Positions 52,504 to 64,000 are shown, counted from the stretch's first letter. The stretch is DNA of 64,000 bases from Stutzerimonas nitrititolerans (GCF_003696285.1 NZ_RFFL01000011.1:108902-172901), one strand, 5' to 3'. Translations and numbers: made by a program. Notes: a model not told the origin generated them from the sequence alone.

Positions 52504-55500
52504 TCAGTTCAGCGGCAGGTGTCGACTCATCATCGCGCGCAGGGCGGCGGGCTTGACCGGTTTGGACAGGTAGTCCAGGCCGGCGGCATGGATGGTCGCG
52601 ATCAGCTCGGGGCGGCCGTCGGCGCTGATCACCACGCCGGGTACCGGTTCGCCGAGGCGCATACGCAGCCAGGCCATCAGATCGCAGCCGGTTTCGCCGT
52701 GATCCAGGTGATAGTCCACCAGCACCAGCTGCGGATGTACGTCCTCGGCCAGCAGGGCTTCGCATTCGGCGCGATTGCTCGCGGTCCAGACCTGGCAGCC
52801 CCAGCGCGACAGCAGGCTGTGCATGCCGATCAGGATGCTTTCCTCGTTGTCGATGCACAGCACCTGCACCCCGGTCAGGGCGGTGTGCTGCGGCTCGATC
52901 TTGCCGTTGAGACGATACTGCTTCACTACGTTGGCGGCGATGGGCACCGTCACGCTGAACACGCTGCCCTTGCCCGGCCACGAGCGCACCGACAGCGGAT
53001 GATCGAGCACCTGGCAGAAGCCGTCGGCGATCGCCAGCCCGAGGCCCAGACCTTTTTCGGCACGTGTCTGATGGCTGTCGAGCCGCTTGAACTCCTCGAA
53101 GATGACCCGCAGCTTGTCCTTGGCGATGCCCGGTCCGCGATCCCAGACTTCCAGGCGCAGCGACTTGCCCTGGCGCCGTACGCCGAGCACCACGCGCCCC
53201 TTGGCATAGCGGAAGGCGTTGGTGAGGAAGTTCTGCAGCACCCGGCGCAGCAGCTTGATATCGCTGTCGATGCGCAGACGGCTGCCGTGCACGCGGAAAT
53301 CAATGCCCTGCTTGGCGGCCAGCACGGTGAACTCGGCGCCCAGCGTGTCGTACAGGTTCGACAGTGCGAAGGCGTTGCGATCTGGGGTGATACGGCCGTT
53401 TTCCAGGCGCGAAATGTCCAGCAGGTCGGAGATCAGATCCTCGGCCGAGCGCAGCGAACTGTCCAGGTGATGCACCAGTTCCTGCGCCTCGCGCGGCAGG
53501 GCGTCGTGCTGATGGGACAGGGCGGCGGAGAACAGGCGCGCGGCGTTCAGCGGCTGCATCAGGTCGTGGCTGACCGCGGCGAGGAAACGCGTCTTCGACT
53601 GGTTGGCCGCCTCGGCAGTGCTCTTGGCGTCGGTCAAGGCCTGGTTGAGCAGCGACAGTTCCTGGGTCCGTTCGCTGACGCGTTGTTCCAGGCCCTCGTT
53701 GGCGTCTTTCAGCCCCCGCTCGGCCTCGCGGAAGGCGGTGATGTCGCTGAAGCTCATGACGAAGCCGCCGCCGGGCATCGGGTTGCCGATCAGTTCCACC
53801 ACCCGGCCATTGGGGAAGGTGCGCTCGGAGGTATGCGCACGGCCCTGGCGCATCCAGTAGAGACGCTTGGTGACGTGGGTATCGGCATCGCCCGGGCCGC
53901 ACAGCCCGCGTTCGGCGTTGTAGCGAATGATGTCGGCGATGGGGCGACCGATGTACACCAGCCCGTCGGGGTAGTCGAACATTTCCAGATAGCGGTGGTT
54001 CCAGGCCACCAGGCGCAGCGACTGGTCGACCACGCTGATGCCCTGGGTGATGTTCTCGATGGCGCCTTGCAGCAGGGCTCGGTTGAACTGCAGTACTTCG
54101 GAGGCTTCGCCGACGATGCGCACCACGTCCTCGACCTGCATGTCGCGGCCTTCGAGCGCAGCCTTGACCACCGCACGTGTGGAAGAGGCGCCCAGCACCC
54201 CGGCCAGCAGGCGCTCGGTATGCGCGATCCACTGGCCATCGGCGGGTTGTCGCGGGGAGAACTCCTGGCCGTGATGGCGGGCGAAGCGCTGGAAGCTGAG
54301 CTCGGCACGCTCGGCGCCGACGAAGCGCGACGCCAGCATCAGCAGATCTTCGACCTGCACGGCCAGCAGGCGCCGGCTACCGGTGGGCGAGGCGATTTCC
54401 TGACCGATGAAGCGGCTGGCCTGCCAGTGCTCGGCCACGCGCGTCTGCGACAGTATCGAGACCCAGAAGAACAGCGTGGCGTTGCCCAGCAGCGAGAGCA
54501 TCACGCCGAGTGTCAGTGCGCTGGTATTGAAGGGCAGGTCGGTGGTGTACATCCACTGCAGGCCGGGGAACATTTCCAGCGGCCAGCCGAGCAGCGGCAG
54601 GATCAGCGTATAGAGCCAGATCAGCGAGCCGGCGGTGAGGCCGGCGAATACGCCGCGGCGGTTCGCCTGTTTCCAGTACAGCGCGCCGACCATCGCCGGG
54701 GCCAGCTGGGTGAGGGCGGCGAAGGCGATCTGGCCGATGGTCGCCAGGCTCGCGGTGCTGCCCAGCAGCCGGTAACTGACGTATGCCAGCAGCAGGATCA
54801 CGATGATGGTGATGCGGCGGACCGAGAGCATCCAGTGGCGGAAGGCCTCGAAGGGCTGCTCGGCTTCCTGGCGGCGTAGCAGCCAGGGCAGCAGCATGTC
54901 GTTGGAGACCATGGTGGACAGCGCCACGCTGGCGACGATGACCATGCCGGTTGCCGCCGAGGCACCACCAATGAAAGCCAGCATCGCCAGAGCCGGATGG
55001 CTCTCGGCCAGCGGCAGGCTGATCACGAAGGAGTCGGGGCTGATGCCCGCCGGCAGCAGCATCTGTCCGGCCAGCGCGATAGGGATGACGAACAACACGG
55101 CAAGCACCAGGTACAGCGGGAATACCCAGCGCGCCATGCGAAAGTCCTTCGGCTCGATGTTCTCCACCACGGTGACGTGAAACTGCCGTGGCAGGCAGAC
55201 GATGGCCATCATCGCCACGCCGGTTTGCACCACCATTGCCGGCCAGTTCACCGTGACTTCCCAGAAGCTCGACAGCTCCGCACTGGCATGGGCCTGGTTG
55301 AACAGGTCGCCAAAGCCGTCATACAGGCCGAAGGTGACGAAGGCCCCGACGGCCATGAAGGCCAGCAGCTTGACCAGTGACTCGAAGGCGATCGCCAGAA
55401 CCATGCCGCGATGGTGCTCGGTCACGTCCAGGTTGCGCGTACCGAACAGCACGGTGAACAGGGCCAGGGCCACGGACACGATCAGCGCGGTGTCCTGGGT

Positions 55501-55974
55501 GCCGGAGCCGGCGACGGCCTCGCCCTCATTGCCGATCAACAGGTTCACGCCCAGCACGATGCCCTTGAGCTGCAGGGCGATATAGGGCAGCACGCCCACC
55601 AGACAGATCAGCGTCACCACGATGGCCAGCAGCTGCGACTTGCCGTAGCGCGCGGCGATGAAGTCGGCAATCGAGGTGATGTTCTCCTGCTTGCTGATCA
55701 TGATCATCTTTTGGAACACATGAGGCGCCAGCAGCATCAGCAGGATCGGACCCAGATAGATCGGCAGGAACGACCAGAGCTGTTCGGCAGCCTGCCCGAC
55801 CGCGCCGAAGAAGGTCCAGCTGGTGCACCAGACGGCCAGCGACAGGCTGTAGACCCAGGGGCGCAGGCGCGGCGACATCTGGTCGCGATTGCGGTCGCCA
55901 TAGAAGGCGATGGCGAACAGAACAGCCATGTAGGAAAGGGCGACCAGAGCGATCAGCCCACCGGACAGCGACAT
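52504..55974 (-). CDS. hybrid sensor histidine kinase with Na+/solute symporter domain
   Basis: A 1156-residue protein. The first ~470 residues are a sodium:solute symporter-like module with about 13 helices (ISKQENITSIADFIAARYGK is the family motif). A PAS domain (about 620-740, NITQGISVVDQSLRLVAWNH), a coiled linker, HisKA with the phosphoacceptor histidine in LAAVSHDLMQPLNAA (about 803), an ATPase domain (GRGPGIAKDKLR-type G1 box, written DRGPGIAK here) and a C-terminal receiver with aspartate near 1085 (LVLVDYHLD) follow. It belongs to the CbrA-like class. ATG 55974 has a GGAG site. The output regulator is not in the window. Confidence 0.9.
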   Translation of the reverse strand: MSLSGGLIALVALSYMAVLFAIAFYGDRNRDQMSPRLRPWVYSLSLAVWCTSWTFFGAVGQAAEQLWSFLPIYLGPILLMLLAPHVFQKMIMISKQENITSIADFIAARYGKSQLLAIVVTLICLVGVLPYIALQLKGIVLGVNLLIGNEGEAVAGSGTQDTALIVSVALALFTVLFGTRNLDVTEHHRGMVLAIAFESLVKLLAFMAVGAFVTFGLYDGFGDLFNQAHASAELSSFWEVTVNWPAMVVQTGVAMMAIVCLPRQFHVTVVENIEPKDFRMARWVFPLYLVLAVLFVIPIALAGQMLLPAGISPDSFVISLPLAESHPALAMLAFIGGASAATGMVIVASVALSTMVSNDMLLPWLLRRQEAEQPFEAFRHWMLSVRRITIIVILLLAYVSYRLLGSTASLATIGQIAFAALTQLAPAMVGALYWKQANRRGVFAGLTAGSLIWLYTLILPLLGWPLEMFPGLQWMYTTDLPFNTSALTLGVMLSLLGNATLFFWVSILSQTRVAEHWQASRFIGQEIASPTGSRRLLAVQVEDLLMLASRFVGAERAELSFQRFARHHGQEFSPRQPADGQWIAHTERLLAGVLGASSTRAVVKAALEGRDMQVEDVVRIVGEASEVLQFNRALLQGAIENITQGISVVDQSLRLVAWNHRYLEMFDYPDGLVYIGRPIADIIRYNAERGLCGPGDADTHVTKRLYWMRQGRAHTSERTFPNGRVVELIGNPMPGGGFVMSFSDITAFREAERGLKDANEGLEQRVSERTQELSLLNQALTDAKSTAEAANQSKTRFLAAVSHDLMQPLNAARLFSAALSHQHDALPREAQELVHHLDSSLRSAEDLISDLLDISRLENGRITPDRNAFALSNLYDTLGAEFTVLAAKQGIDFRVHGSRLRIDSDIKLLRRVLQNFLTNAFRYAKGRVVLGVRRQGKSLRLEVWDRGPGIAKDKLRVIFEEFKRLDSHQTRAEKGLGLGLAIADGFCQVLDHPLSVRSWPGKGSVFSVTVPIAANVVKQYRLNGKIEPQHTALTGVQVLCIDNEESILIGMHSLLSRWGCQVWTASNRAECEALLAEDVHPQLVLVDYHLDHGETGCDLMAWLRMRLGEPVPGVVISADGRPELIATIHAAGLDYLSKPVKPAALRAMMSRHLPLN

Positions 55975-56329
55975 GCGAACTCCAAGCAGCAAGACGTGCG
56001 GTCATCCCGCCCGACCTCGATTCGGGCGAATCGGGCAAGCGATACCAACGAGCATACCCGGAGCGATTCGGCCGGCTGGCGCGCTGGCAACAGCGCCATG
56101 CTACGGACCAGGGTCGTATCGTTCCGTGGTGATACTCAAGCTTGGCTGGTTTTCAACGAACCGGGATGTTGCCGCTCATATAAATCGGATATGGATAAAG
56201 TTTCGCAGCAAACGAGGGGCGCGTGTGGCGGCTGCGACCATGGTCGCATGCAGCTGGCGAACCGCTGCGGAACAGGCGAAAGTACTGCGCCAGAAGCTTC
56301 TCGGCGCTTTTCTCGGGTTATCATCCGTG

Positions 56330-56431
56330 GCGCCCAGCGACGATTGGGCGCAGGTTCGGCTGGTCGTTTCGTTCACCATGGCCGGTTCGGTCCGAATGGG
56401 AGTTGCGCCGCCGGGCACTTCCGGCCCGGCG
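56330..56431 (+). other. two strong hairpins ahead of the GNAT gene
   Basis: The 504-bp stretch 55975-56478 holds no gene I can support. Within it are GCGCCCA/TGGGCGC (56330-56336 and 56345-56351) and CGCCGGGC/GCCCGGCG (56409-56416 and 56424-56431, 7-nt loop), the latter ending 47 nt before the GNAT start. They could make a structured 5' leader. Confidence 0.4.
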
Positions 56432-56478
56432 AACGATCTCAACAGCCTGGCCGTCTCTTCATTCATCAGGAGAAACCA

Positions 56479-57048
56479 ATGTTCACGCCGCGTCCGGTCA
56501 CCTTGCAGCGAGGCGCCATGCGTCTGGACCCGCTGGCGGAGGCCGATATTCCTGCCCTGGTCGAGCTGGCCGAAGAAAACCGTGAAGAGCTGATCTACAT
56601 GAACGGGCCCTTGCGCCCCGACTGGTATCGTCACGCGCTGGCCGAGCAGCGGGAAGAACGTGCGGTGGTGTTCACCCTGCGCCTGGCCGATCGCATCATC
56701 GGCACCACGCGCGTCGCCGACTTCAACCCGGCCCTGCCGGCCGCCGAGCTGGGCTGGACCTGGATCGATCGCGCCGAGCACGGCAGCGGTCTGAATGCCT
56801 CGATCAAGTACCTGCTGCTCAAGCATGCCTTCGAGGAGTGGCAACTGGTACGCCTGCAATTGAAGACCGCGGCGAGCAACCTGCGCTCGCAACGCGCCAT
56901 CGAGAAACTGGGCGCCCAGCGCGAAGGGTTGCTGCGCAATCATCGCCGCCTCGCGGAGGGGCGTCTGGATGACACCGTGCTGTACAGCATCACCGACCGC
57001 GAATGGCCGGCGGTGAAGGCGTTGCTGGAGGGCGGAACGAACGACTGA
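56479..57048 (+). CDS. GNAT family N-acetyltransferase (RimJ/RimL type)
   Basis: A 189-residue acetyltransferase of the Acetyltransf_3 group. AELGWTWIDRAEHGSGLNAS (about residues 91-110) has the RimJ-like 'G+W+....G+G.N' acetyl-CoA site, and RLQLKTAASNLRSQRAIEKL is motif B. ATG 56479 has an AGGAG site 6 nt upstream. Acceptor unknown. Confidence 0.88.
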   Translation: MFTPRPVTLQRGAMRLDPLAEADIPALVELAEENREELIYMNGPLRPDWYRHALAEQREERAVVFTLRLADRIIGTTRVADFNPALPAAELGWTWIDRAEHGSGLNASIKYLLLKHAFEEWQLVRLQLKTAASNLRSQRAIEKLGAQREGLLRNHRRLAEGRLDDTVLYSITDREWPAVKALLEGGTND

Positions 57049-57277
57049 TTCGTTCCATGAGGGCCGGGCGCAGCACCATCTGAGCGTTTCCGGCCGAGCC
57101 GCGCGGCGATTGCCTGGTATCGCCATACGACCCATCGCCTCGGCTGCCAACATCGGGTAAGGTTTGCCGTTTTCGCGGGCGATCCGTCCCGCGTCATCGA
57201 TCCGTCTTCGATATTCCGTACTCTGCAGCGCAACAGCGGCATATAGCCGGTTCCGTTGTGGACCCCAAGGAGCCCCG

Positions 57278-57991
57278 ATGTCCCGCTCGCAAGAGTTCTT
57301 GCATGGTTGTCGCGATATCCTGCCGCTGATCGTCGGTGCCATTCCCTTCGGTATCATCTTCGGCACGCTCGCGGTGGGCGCCGGGCTGTCGGCGTGGCAG
57401 ACCATGGGCATGTCGCTGCTGGTATTCGCCGGCTCCGCACAGTTCATCGCCGTCACCCTGATCACCGGTGGCGTCGGTGCGCTGGTGGTGTTGCTGACCA
57501 CCTTCGTGGTCAACCTGCGCCACGCGCTCTACAGCGCGGCGATGCAACCTTTCGTGCGCCACCTGCCGAGCCGCTGGCGGGTGCCGCTGGCCTTCTGGCT
57601 GACCGACGAGGCCTTCGCCGTGATCCAGCACCGCTATGCCCGTGACGATGCCTCGCCGCACAAGCACTGGTTCTTCCTCGGGGCCGCGCTGACCATGTAC
57701 CTGAGCTGGCAACTGGCGACCCTCGCCGGCGTCGCCTTCGGCCAGGCGGTGCCCGACGTGGCTCGCTGGGGCCTGGATTTCGCCATGATCGCCACCTTCA
57801 TCGGCATCGCCGTGCCGATGATGCGCACCCGGCCACAGGTGGCCTCCGCGCTGGTGGCCGGCGCCGTGGCATTGCTGACCTGGGAGCTGCCCTACAAGCT
57901 GGGCCTGATCGCCGCGGCCCTGGCCGGTATCGTCGTCGGCGTCGGGCTCGAGCAACTGGCCGAACGCCGCGTGCGACAGGAGGCCCACTGA
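57278..57991 (+). CDS. azlC: AzlC family permease (branched-chain amino acid export)
   Basis: A 237-residue inner-membrane protein, large subunit of an AzlCD exporter for branched-chain amino acids or analogues. [20 protein letters not shown] and [16 protein letters not shown] are the family signature. Hydrophobic helices number about six. ATG 57278 has an AAGGAG site. Its stop overlaps the azlD start (TGATG). Confidence 0.92.
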   Translation: MSRSQEFLHGCRDILPLIVGAIPFGIIFGTLAVGAGLSAWQTMGMSLLVFAGSAQFIAVTLITGGVGALVVLLTTFVVNLRHALYSAAMQPFVRHLPSRWRVPLAFWLTDEAFAVIQHRYARDDASPHKHWFFLGAALTMYLSWQLATLAGVAFGQAVPDVARWGLDFAMIATFIGIAVPMMRTRPQVASALVAGAVALLTWELPYKLGLIAAALAGIVVGVGLEQLAERRVRQEAH

Positions 57992-58317
57992 TGCAGATCT
58001 GGCTGCTGATCCTGGGCATGCTGGCCATCACCTTCGTGATTCGCTACAGCTTCTTCGCCTGGCCCGACCTGCGCTTCCCGCGCCTGGTGGAGCAGGGCCT
58101 GCACTACGTGCCAGTGGCCGTGCTGACCGCCATCGTGGTGCCGGGCATGCTGATGCCGGAGGGGCACTGGGCGCTGCATTGGCACAACGCCTATCTGCTG
58201 GCCGGCGTGCTGGCGATCCTGATCGCGGCGCTCAGTCGCAACCTGTTGGCGACCATCGCCGGTGGGTTGCTGAGTTTCTTCCTGTTGCGCTGGGCGTTCG
58301 GGCAGTTGCCGCTGTGA
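57991..58317 (+). CDS. azlD: AzlD family permease subunit
   Basis: A 108-residue inner-membrane protein, the small AzlD partner, with about four helices. MLAITFVIRYSFFAWPDLRF is typical of the family start. It is translationally coupled to azlC. Confidence 0.92.
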   Translation: MQIWLLILGMLAITFVIRYSFFAWPDLRFPRLVEQGLHYVPVAVLTAIVVPGMLMPEGHWALHWHNAYLLAGVLAILIAALSRNLLATIAGGLLSFFLLRWAFGQLPL

Positions 58318-58363
58318 ACGCGCTGCCGCGTGCCTCGTCATCGAATCGATCCGGCGAGTTGTC

Positions 58364-59701
58364 ATGAGCCAGCCATCGCAGATCCGGCTGCTGGGCAAAC
58401 GCCGCTTCCTGCCGTTCTTCGTGACGCAGCTGCTCGGTGCCTTCAACGACAACGTGTTCAAACAGGCGCTGATCCTGGCGATTCTCTTCCGGTTCAGCAC
58501 GAGCGCCGACACCAGCCTGCTGGTCAACCTGTGCGCCATGCTGTTCATCCTGCCGTTCTTCCTGTTCTCCGCGCTGGGCGGCCAGTTCGGCGAGAAGTAC
58601 GAGAAGGCCTGGCTGATTCGGCGGATCAAGTTCGCCGAGATCCTGATCATGCTGGTGGGGGCGCTGGGCCTGCTGCTGGGCAACCTGCCGCTGTTGCTGG
58701 TGGTGCTGTTCTGCATGGGTACCCAGTCGGCGCTGTTCGGCCCGGTGAAGTACTCGATCCTGCCGCAGCAATTGCACCAGGACGAGCTGATCGGCGGCAA
58801 CGCGCTGGTGGAAATGGGCACCTTCCTGGCGATCCTCGGCGGCACCATCGGCGCCGGCATCCTGATGAACGATGCCGATTACGCGGTGCTGGTTTCCATC
58901 GCCGTGGTGCTCATCGCATTGCTGGGCTACCTGGCCAGCCGCGCGATTCCCGCGACGACGCCGGCCTTTGCGGACCTGAAGATCGACTGGCAGGTGCTGC
59001 GCCAGTCCTGGCACATCATGCGGCTGGGCTTGGGGCAGGAGCGGGCGGTGTCGCGCGCGATGATCGGCAATTCCTGGTTCTGGTTTCTCGGTGCGACCTA
59101 TCTCACCCAGATACCGGCCTTCGCCAAGGAACTGCTGCAGGGTGACGAGGGCGTGGTGACGCTGATCCTGGCCACTTTCTCCATCGGCATCGCCCTGGGT
59201 TCGATGCTCTGCGAGCGGTTGTCGGCGCATCGCGTAGAGATCGGCCTGGTGCCGCTGGGCTCCATCGGTCTGACGGTGTTCGGCGTGTTGCTCTGGTGGC
59301 AGGCCGGCGGGTTGCCGCCGGTGACGGAAAGCCGCGACTGGCTGGCGTTGCTGCTCGAGCCCGGCGCCTGGTGGGCGTTGCTCGCAGTGCTGGGCCTGGG
59401 AGCCTTCGGCGGCTTGTACATAGTGCCGCTGTACGCGCTGATCCAGGCTCGTACCGCCCTGCAGGAACGGTCGCGGGTGGTGGCGGCCAACAACATCCTC
59501 AACGCGCTGTTCATGGTGGTATCGGCGCTGTTCGCCATCCTCGTGCTGACGGTGGTCGGGTTGTCGATTCCGCAACTCTTCCTCGCCGTCTCGCTGCTCA
59601 ACGTGCTGGTTGCCGGCTGGATCTTCCACTCGGTGCCGGAATTCGTGGTGCGGTTCCGGCGCTGGGCACTGCGCGAGCCTGAGTTGCCGCCGGCACGCTG
59701 A
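58364..59701 (+). CDS. MFS transporter, LplT-like (lysophospholipid transporter type)
   Basis: A 445-residue, 12-helix MFS protein. FFVTQLLGAFNDNVFKQALI (about residues 18-37) and GPVKYSILPQQLHQDELIGG are signatures of the transporter domain found in LplT and in Aas fusion proteins, which recycle lysophosphatidylethanolamine. The acyltransferase partner is not adjacent. It is 46 bp after azlD, possibly with its own promoter. Confidence 0.85.
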   Translation: MSQPSQIRLLGKRRFLPFFVTQLLGAFNDNVFKQALILAILFRFSTSADTSLLVNLCAMLFILPFFLFSALGGQFGEKYEKAWLIRRIKFAEILIMLVGALGLLLGNLPLLLVVLFCMGTQSALFGPVKYSILPQQLHQDELIGGNALVEMGTFLAILGGTIGAGILMNDADYAVLVSIAVVLIALLGYLASRAIPATTPAFADLKIDWQVLRQSWHIMRLGLGQERAVSRAMIGNSWFWFLGATYLTQIPAFAKELLQGDEGVVTLILATFSIGIALGSMLCERLSAHRVEIGLVPLGSIGLTVFGVLLWWQAGGLPPVTESRDWLALLLEPGAWWALLAVLGLGAFGGLYIVPLYALIQARTALQERSRVVAANNILNALFMVVSALFAILVLTVVGLSIPQLFLAVSLLNVLVAGWIFHSVPEFVVRFRRWALREPELPPAR

Positions 59702-59729
59702 AATGCCAGTCCGCGAGTACCGCAGGGCG

Positions 59730-60989
59730 TCATTCGCGGGTGACTGAGTCAGCCGCAACGGCCATCTCGGCGGTGGGGTAGAAGCGGCGGCGTACCGTCT
59801 GCATCTGTGCGTGCTGCCTGAGGCGCGCGCTGATCTGCTCCAGCGTCGCGGGAATTTCCCGCTCGCCTTGAAGCATCGGGCGCAGGCGGCTGTCGAACAG
59901 GCTCCAGAAACGCTTCATCTCGGGGACGTCGGGCATGATCTCGCCGCTGGCGGCCGAGCGGTAGGTGTGGGCGATCAGGGGGTCGCGCTGCAGCGTTTCC
60001 AGCAACTGCAGGTTGGCCACCGCGCCCAGCGGCTTGTCGGCGTCGATGACACGCAGGCCGTCGGCGGTGGTCAGATAGTCGTCGAGAAAGCGCTGCGCCT
60101 GGGCCTGGTTGGGGCTGTGCGCGTTGATCGCGGCGGCGACGATGCCCACGAAAGGCTTGCCGGGCCGGTCGGCGTCGATTCCCGGCACGTGATCGATGCC
60201 GAAGCGCATGCCCGCTTCACGCAGTTCATTCCATACCCAGGGGCCATTGATCATCATGGCCAGTTCGCCGGCCTTGAAGGCCTTCATCATCCGTTCGTAG
60301 TTGTCTTCGGGCGTCAGCACGCCGAGCTCGAGCAACCGGCGGATCTGTTCGAAGCCCGCCACCGCGCCGGCATTGGCGATGCCCAGGTCGTCGAGGTCGT
60401 ATAGTCCGTCACGCTTGCGCAGGCTGTAGCCGCCGCTGCCGGCGATGACCGGCCAGGAGAAATACAGGTTGGCGTAATCCCAGGCGATGGCACGTTTGCC
60501 CCGGGCACGCAGGTCCCGATCCAGCTCGATCAAGTCCTGCCAGGTACGAGGCGGCTTCGCTACCAGGTCGCGGTTGTAAATCAGGCTGACCACTTCGGTG
60601 GACAGGGGATAGCCATAGATGCGGTTGGCCACGCTGACCGCCTCCCAGGCGAAATCCGGCGTGCGCTGCCGCGCGGCCTGGCTCGGTTGCAGCGCGGCGA
60701 GATGTCCGGCGTCGAGCCAGGAGCCGAAGCGGTCGTGGGCGAAGATGACGATGTCCGGCCCCTTCGCGGTACCGGCGAGCCGGTCGAAGCGTGCGGCCAG
60801 ATCATCCGGCGTGGTGACTTCGACCTCGACGCCGGTCTCGGCCTGGAAGCGTCGACCGATCTCGGCTACACCATTGAACCCCTTGTCCTGATTGACCCAG
60901 ACCAGCAGCCTGTCGCGTTCGAAGGCCTGGGTGGCGCCGGGCAGGCAGAGAAGAACCAGCAGAACGGCGGCATTGAGCAACGTGATCAT
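59730..60989 (-). CDS. malE: maltose/maltodextrin-binding protein MalE-like
   Basis: A 419-residue periplasmic sugar-binding protein with a signal peptide (LLNAAVLLVLLCLPGATQA, about 4-22). LLVWVNQDKGFNGVAEIGRR, GPDIVIFAHDRFGSWLDAGH and MMINGPWVWNELREAG match the MalE family. It is the last gene of the lamB-malM-malE group, 77 bp after malM, and lacks neighbouring malF/malG/malK in this window. ATG 60989 has an AGGAG site. Confidence 0.88.
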   Translation of the reverse strand: MITLLNAAVLLVLLCLPGATQAFERDRLLVWVNQDKGFNGVAEIGRRFQAETGVEVEVTTPDDLAARFDRLAGTAKGPDIVIFAHDRFGSWLDAGHLAALQPSQAARQRTPDFAWEAVSVANRIYGYPLSTEVVSLIYNRDLVAKPPRTWQDLIELDRDLRARGKRAIAWDYANLYFSWPVIAGSGGYSLRKRDGLYDLDDLGIANAGAVAGFEQIRRLLELGVLTPEDNYERMMKAFKAGELAMMINGPWVWNELREAGMRFGIDHVPGIDADRPGKPFVGIVAAAINAHSPNQAQAQRFLDDYLTTADGLRVIDADKPLGAVANLQLLETLQRDPLIAHTYRSAASGEIMPDVPEMKRFWSLFDSRLRPMLQGEREIPATLEQISARLRQHAQMQTVRRRFYPTAEMAVAADSVTRE

Positions 60990-61066
60990 CTTCCAGCTCC
61001 TTGCTTGGCAGTGGCGCACCCGGCCGTGTCAGGGCCGGGTGGCGATTTCCGTTGCGATGAAAACGA

Positions 61067-61990
61067 CTACTTGATCTGGATGCGCTCCAGCAGATAGGCA
61101 CGGGCGTCTGCGTCGCCAATGCGTGCGGCCTCGTCGGCCAGGTGCAGCGCGCGCTCCAGATCCTTGCTCGCCAATGCAGCATCGATCCCCTGGCGGTAGT
61201 ACGCCTTGGTTTCCGGCAGCACCGCCGGTGCGGGTACGGATGGCAACTGATTGCCCATTTCGCGACCGGTGCTGTAGGCCGGAACGTAGGTGTTGGCCTG
61301 CTGGCCGGCGACCTTGTCTTCGATCAGTACCATCTTGATCACGCCCGTCGGCGAGTGCCGCGCGACCGGGTCGGGGATGCTTGGCGGCTCGTTGCCCAGC
61401 GCCTTGGCGTAAGCCTTGGCCGGGTGCTGCAGGGTAGTTCGACCGGTGCTGTCGCGCTCGGAGCTGAAGAGCACCAGGTAGTGCTCGTTGCCCGGGTTGT
61501 CCAGGTAGAGCCGGTCGATGCGCAGCCGGGCGTCGAGGCTATCGCCCTTCAGGCCCTCGGCCGGTACGTAGCTGAAATCGTCGGCATCCAGCAGGCGAGT
61601 CATGCGGAACCGGCTGTCGAGCAGCATGGCGCTGGGAGCCAGCACCGTGTCGCCGGCCTGGCTGTACAGGCGAATCTCGAAGGATTTGCTGTCACGCGGC
61701 AGGGCGAAGGCGCGGAAGAAGCTCTTGCCGCTGTCGAACTCGAAGGCGGGTGCGCTGGTATCGATCAGCACGCTCGCGCTGAAATCCACGGGGATGGACT
61801 GAAACGGAAATTGCTCGATCCGCACGCAGCACGGAGCGGCCGCGGCGAGTGCCTGCCGTGCGTTGCTTTCGGACAGTTCGAGCGGGGCGGGGCTGTGTGA
61901 AAACGCATCGACGCGCTTCAGCGGCTCGCTACCGCAGCCGGTCGTCATGACGGCGGCCAGTCCGAGCACCAGGGGCATGCTGTTCTTCAT
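61067..61990 (-). CDS. malM: MalM-like periplasmic lipoprotein of the maltose locus
   Basis: A 307-residue protein with a lipoprotein signal (VLGLAAVMTTGC, cysteine at about residue 19). NARQALAAAAPCCVRIEQFP and IPVDFSASVLIDTSAPAFEF are typical of MalM. The gene follows lamB, after an intervening terminator hairpin, as malM does in enterics. Its function is still unclear; a role in polysaccharide handling near the porin is supposed. Confidence 0.87.
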   Translation of the reverse strand: MKNSMPLVLGLAAVMTTGCGSEPLKRVDAFSHSPAPLELSESNARQALAAAAPCCVRIEQFPFQSIPVDFSASVLIDTSAPAFEFDSGKSFFRAFALPRDSKSFEIRLYSQAGDTVLAPSAMLLDSRFRMTRLLDADDFSYVPAEGLKGDSLDARLRIDRLYLDNPGNEHYLVLFSSERDSTGRTTLQHPAKAYAKALGNEPPSIPDPVARHSPTGVIKMVLIEDKVAGQQANTYVPAYSTGREMGNQLPSVPAPAVLPETKAYYRQGIDAALASKDLERALHLADEAARIGDADARAYLLERIQIK

Positions 61991-62012
61991 TGAGACGTAC
62001 TCCGGTCCAGAC

Positions 62013-62042
62013 AAAAAAGACCCCGGCCAGCCAAGCCGGGGT
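62013..62042 (-). terminator. intrinsic terminator between lamB and malM
   Basis: On the minus strand ACCCCGGC and GCCGGGGT (8-bp arms, 7-nt loop; 62020-62042) are followed by CTTTTTT. It lies between the lamB stop (62139) and malM start (61990), so it should reduce read-through and lower malM/malE expression relative to the porin. Confidence 0.85.
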
Positions 62043-62138
62043 TGAAACACCGCCGAGACGGTGGAGCGGAAAAAACAGGCTGTGCCCGAATGGACTGAGC
62101 GGGAGGAGAGGGACCGCCACCAGTCGGGTCTCAGCCAA

Positions 62139-64000
<1,862 letters not shown>

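Noticed and set aside
50315..52981. 888-residue open frame on the minus strand
   Set aside because: Overlaps rmuC and the DUF4010 gene out of frame, with low-complexity R/G/A composition; not coding.
51817..54879. 1020-residue open frame on the plus strand
   Set aside because: It lies antisense to the MgtC/DUF4010 and symporter-kinase genes, is rich in Q, H, G and R, and has no domains; a by-product of high GC content.

Overview
The window looks like chromosomal DNA from a high-GC gammaproteobacterium, most likely Pseudomonas. Reasons: a symporter-domain hybrid histidine kinase, an arsRBCH operon with ArsH, many GlxA/AraC and MocR regulators, a ydbH-ynbE-ydbL operon, RmuC, and a PAAR/effector/immunity cassette. 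This is inferred from gene content and composition only. I recognised no rRNA, intact tRNA, CRISPR array or phage structural genes.

Layout. (i) 0.2-9 kb: an acetyltransferase with a SoxR-type promoter far upstream, a VOC protein, a cystine uptake/D-cysteine desulfhydrase operon (dcyD-tcyJLN), then a decaying redox locus: a tandem-thioredoxin protein, an ScsB/DsbD-like gene that has lost its membrane domain, and a divergent MocR regulator broken by deletion plus frameshift. (ii) 9-22 kb: small regulatory pairs (metallo-beta-lactamase fold protein, two GlxA regulators, isochorismatase-like hydrolase, two LysE exporters, AraC) around a sulfide/persulfide cluster (BigR-like ArsR, two YeeE/YedE halves, DUF2892, OsmC, DUF3365), plus an AhpD-like protein, an intact MocR regulator, a GNAT and an azoreductase-like flavoprotein. 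(iii) 22.4-29.6 kb: accessory island with a PAAR-effector-immunity operon (candidate type VI secretion cargo), a nucleotidyltransferase, and a 1134-residue membrane KAP-type P-loop NTPase lying between two ~166-bp direct copies of a terminal-inverted-repeat element. This is the strongest candidate for an under-described, possibly anti-phage, system. (iv) 29.6-45 kb: MFS exporters, SDR-RraA-LysR, arsRBCH, a cupin/NmrA-like SDR operon divergent from a winged-helix TPR regulator, a GMC oxidoreductase with a small exported partner, Fsr-like MFS, AraC, Ogt. (v) 45-64 kb: more core-like: LpxR, YdbH/YnbE/YdbL, RmuC, MgtC/DUF4010, the symporter-kinase, GNAT, AzlCD, an LplT-like MFS, and lamB-malM-malE.

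Themes: thiol and sulfur handling recurs (cystine import, desulfhydrase, thioredoxins, persulfide-type repressor, OsmC, AhpD), and several exporters sit beside their likely regulators. Gene decay is concentrated at 5-9 kb and near the 24-25 kb island edge.
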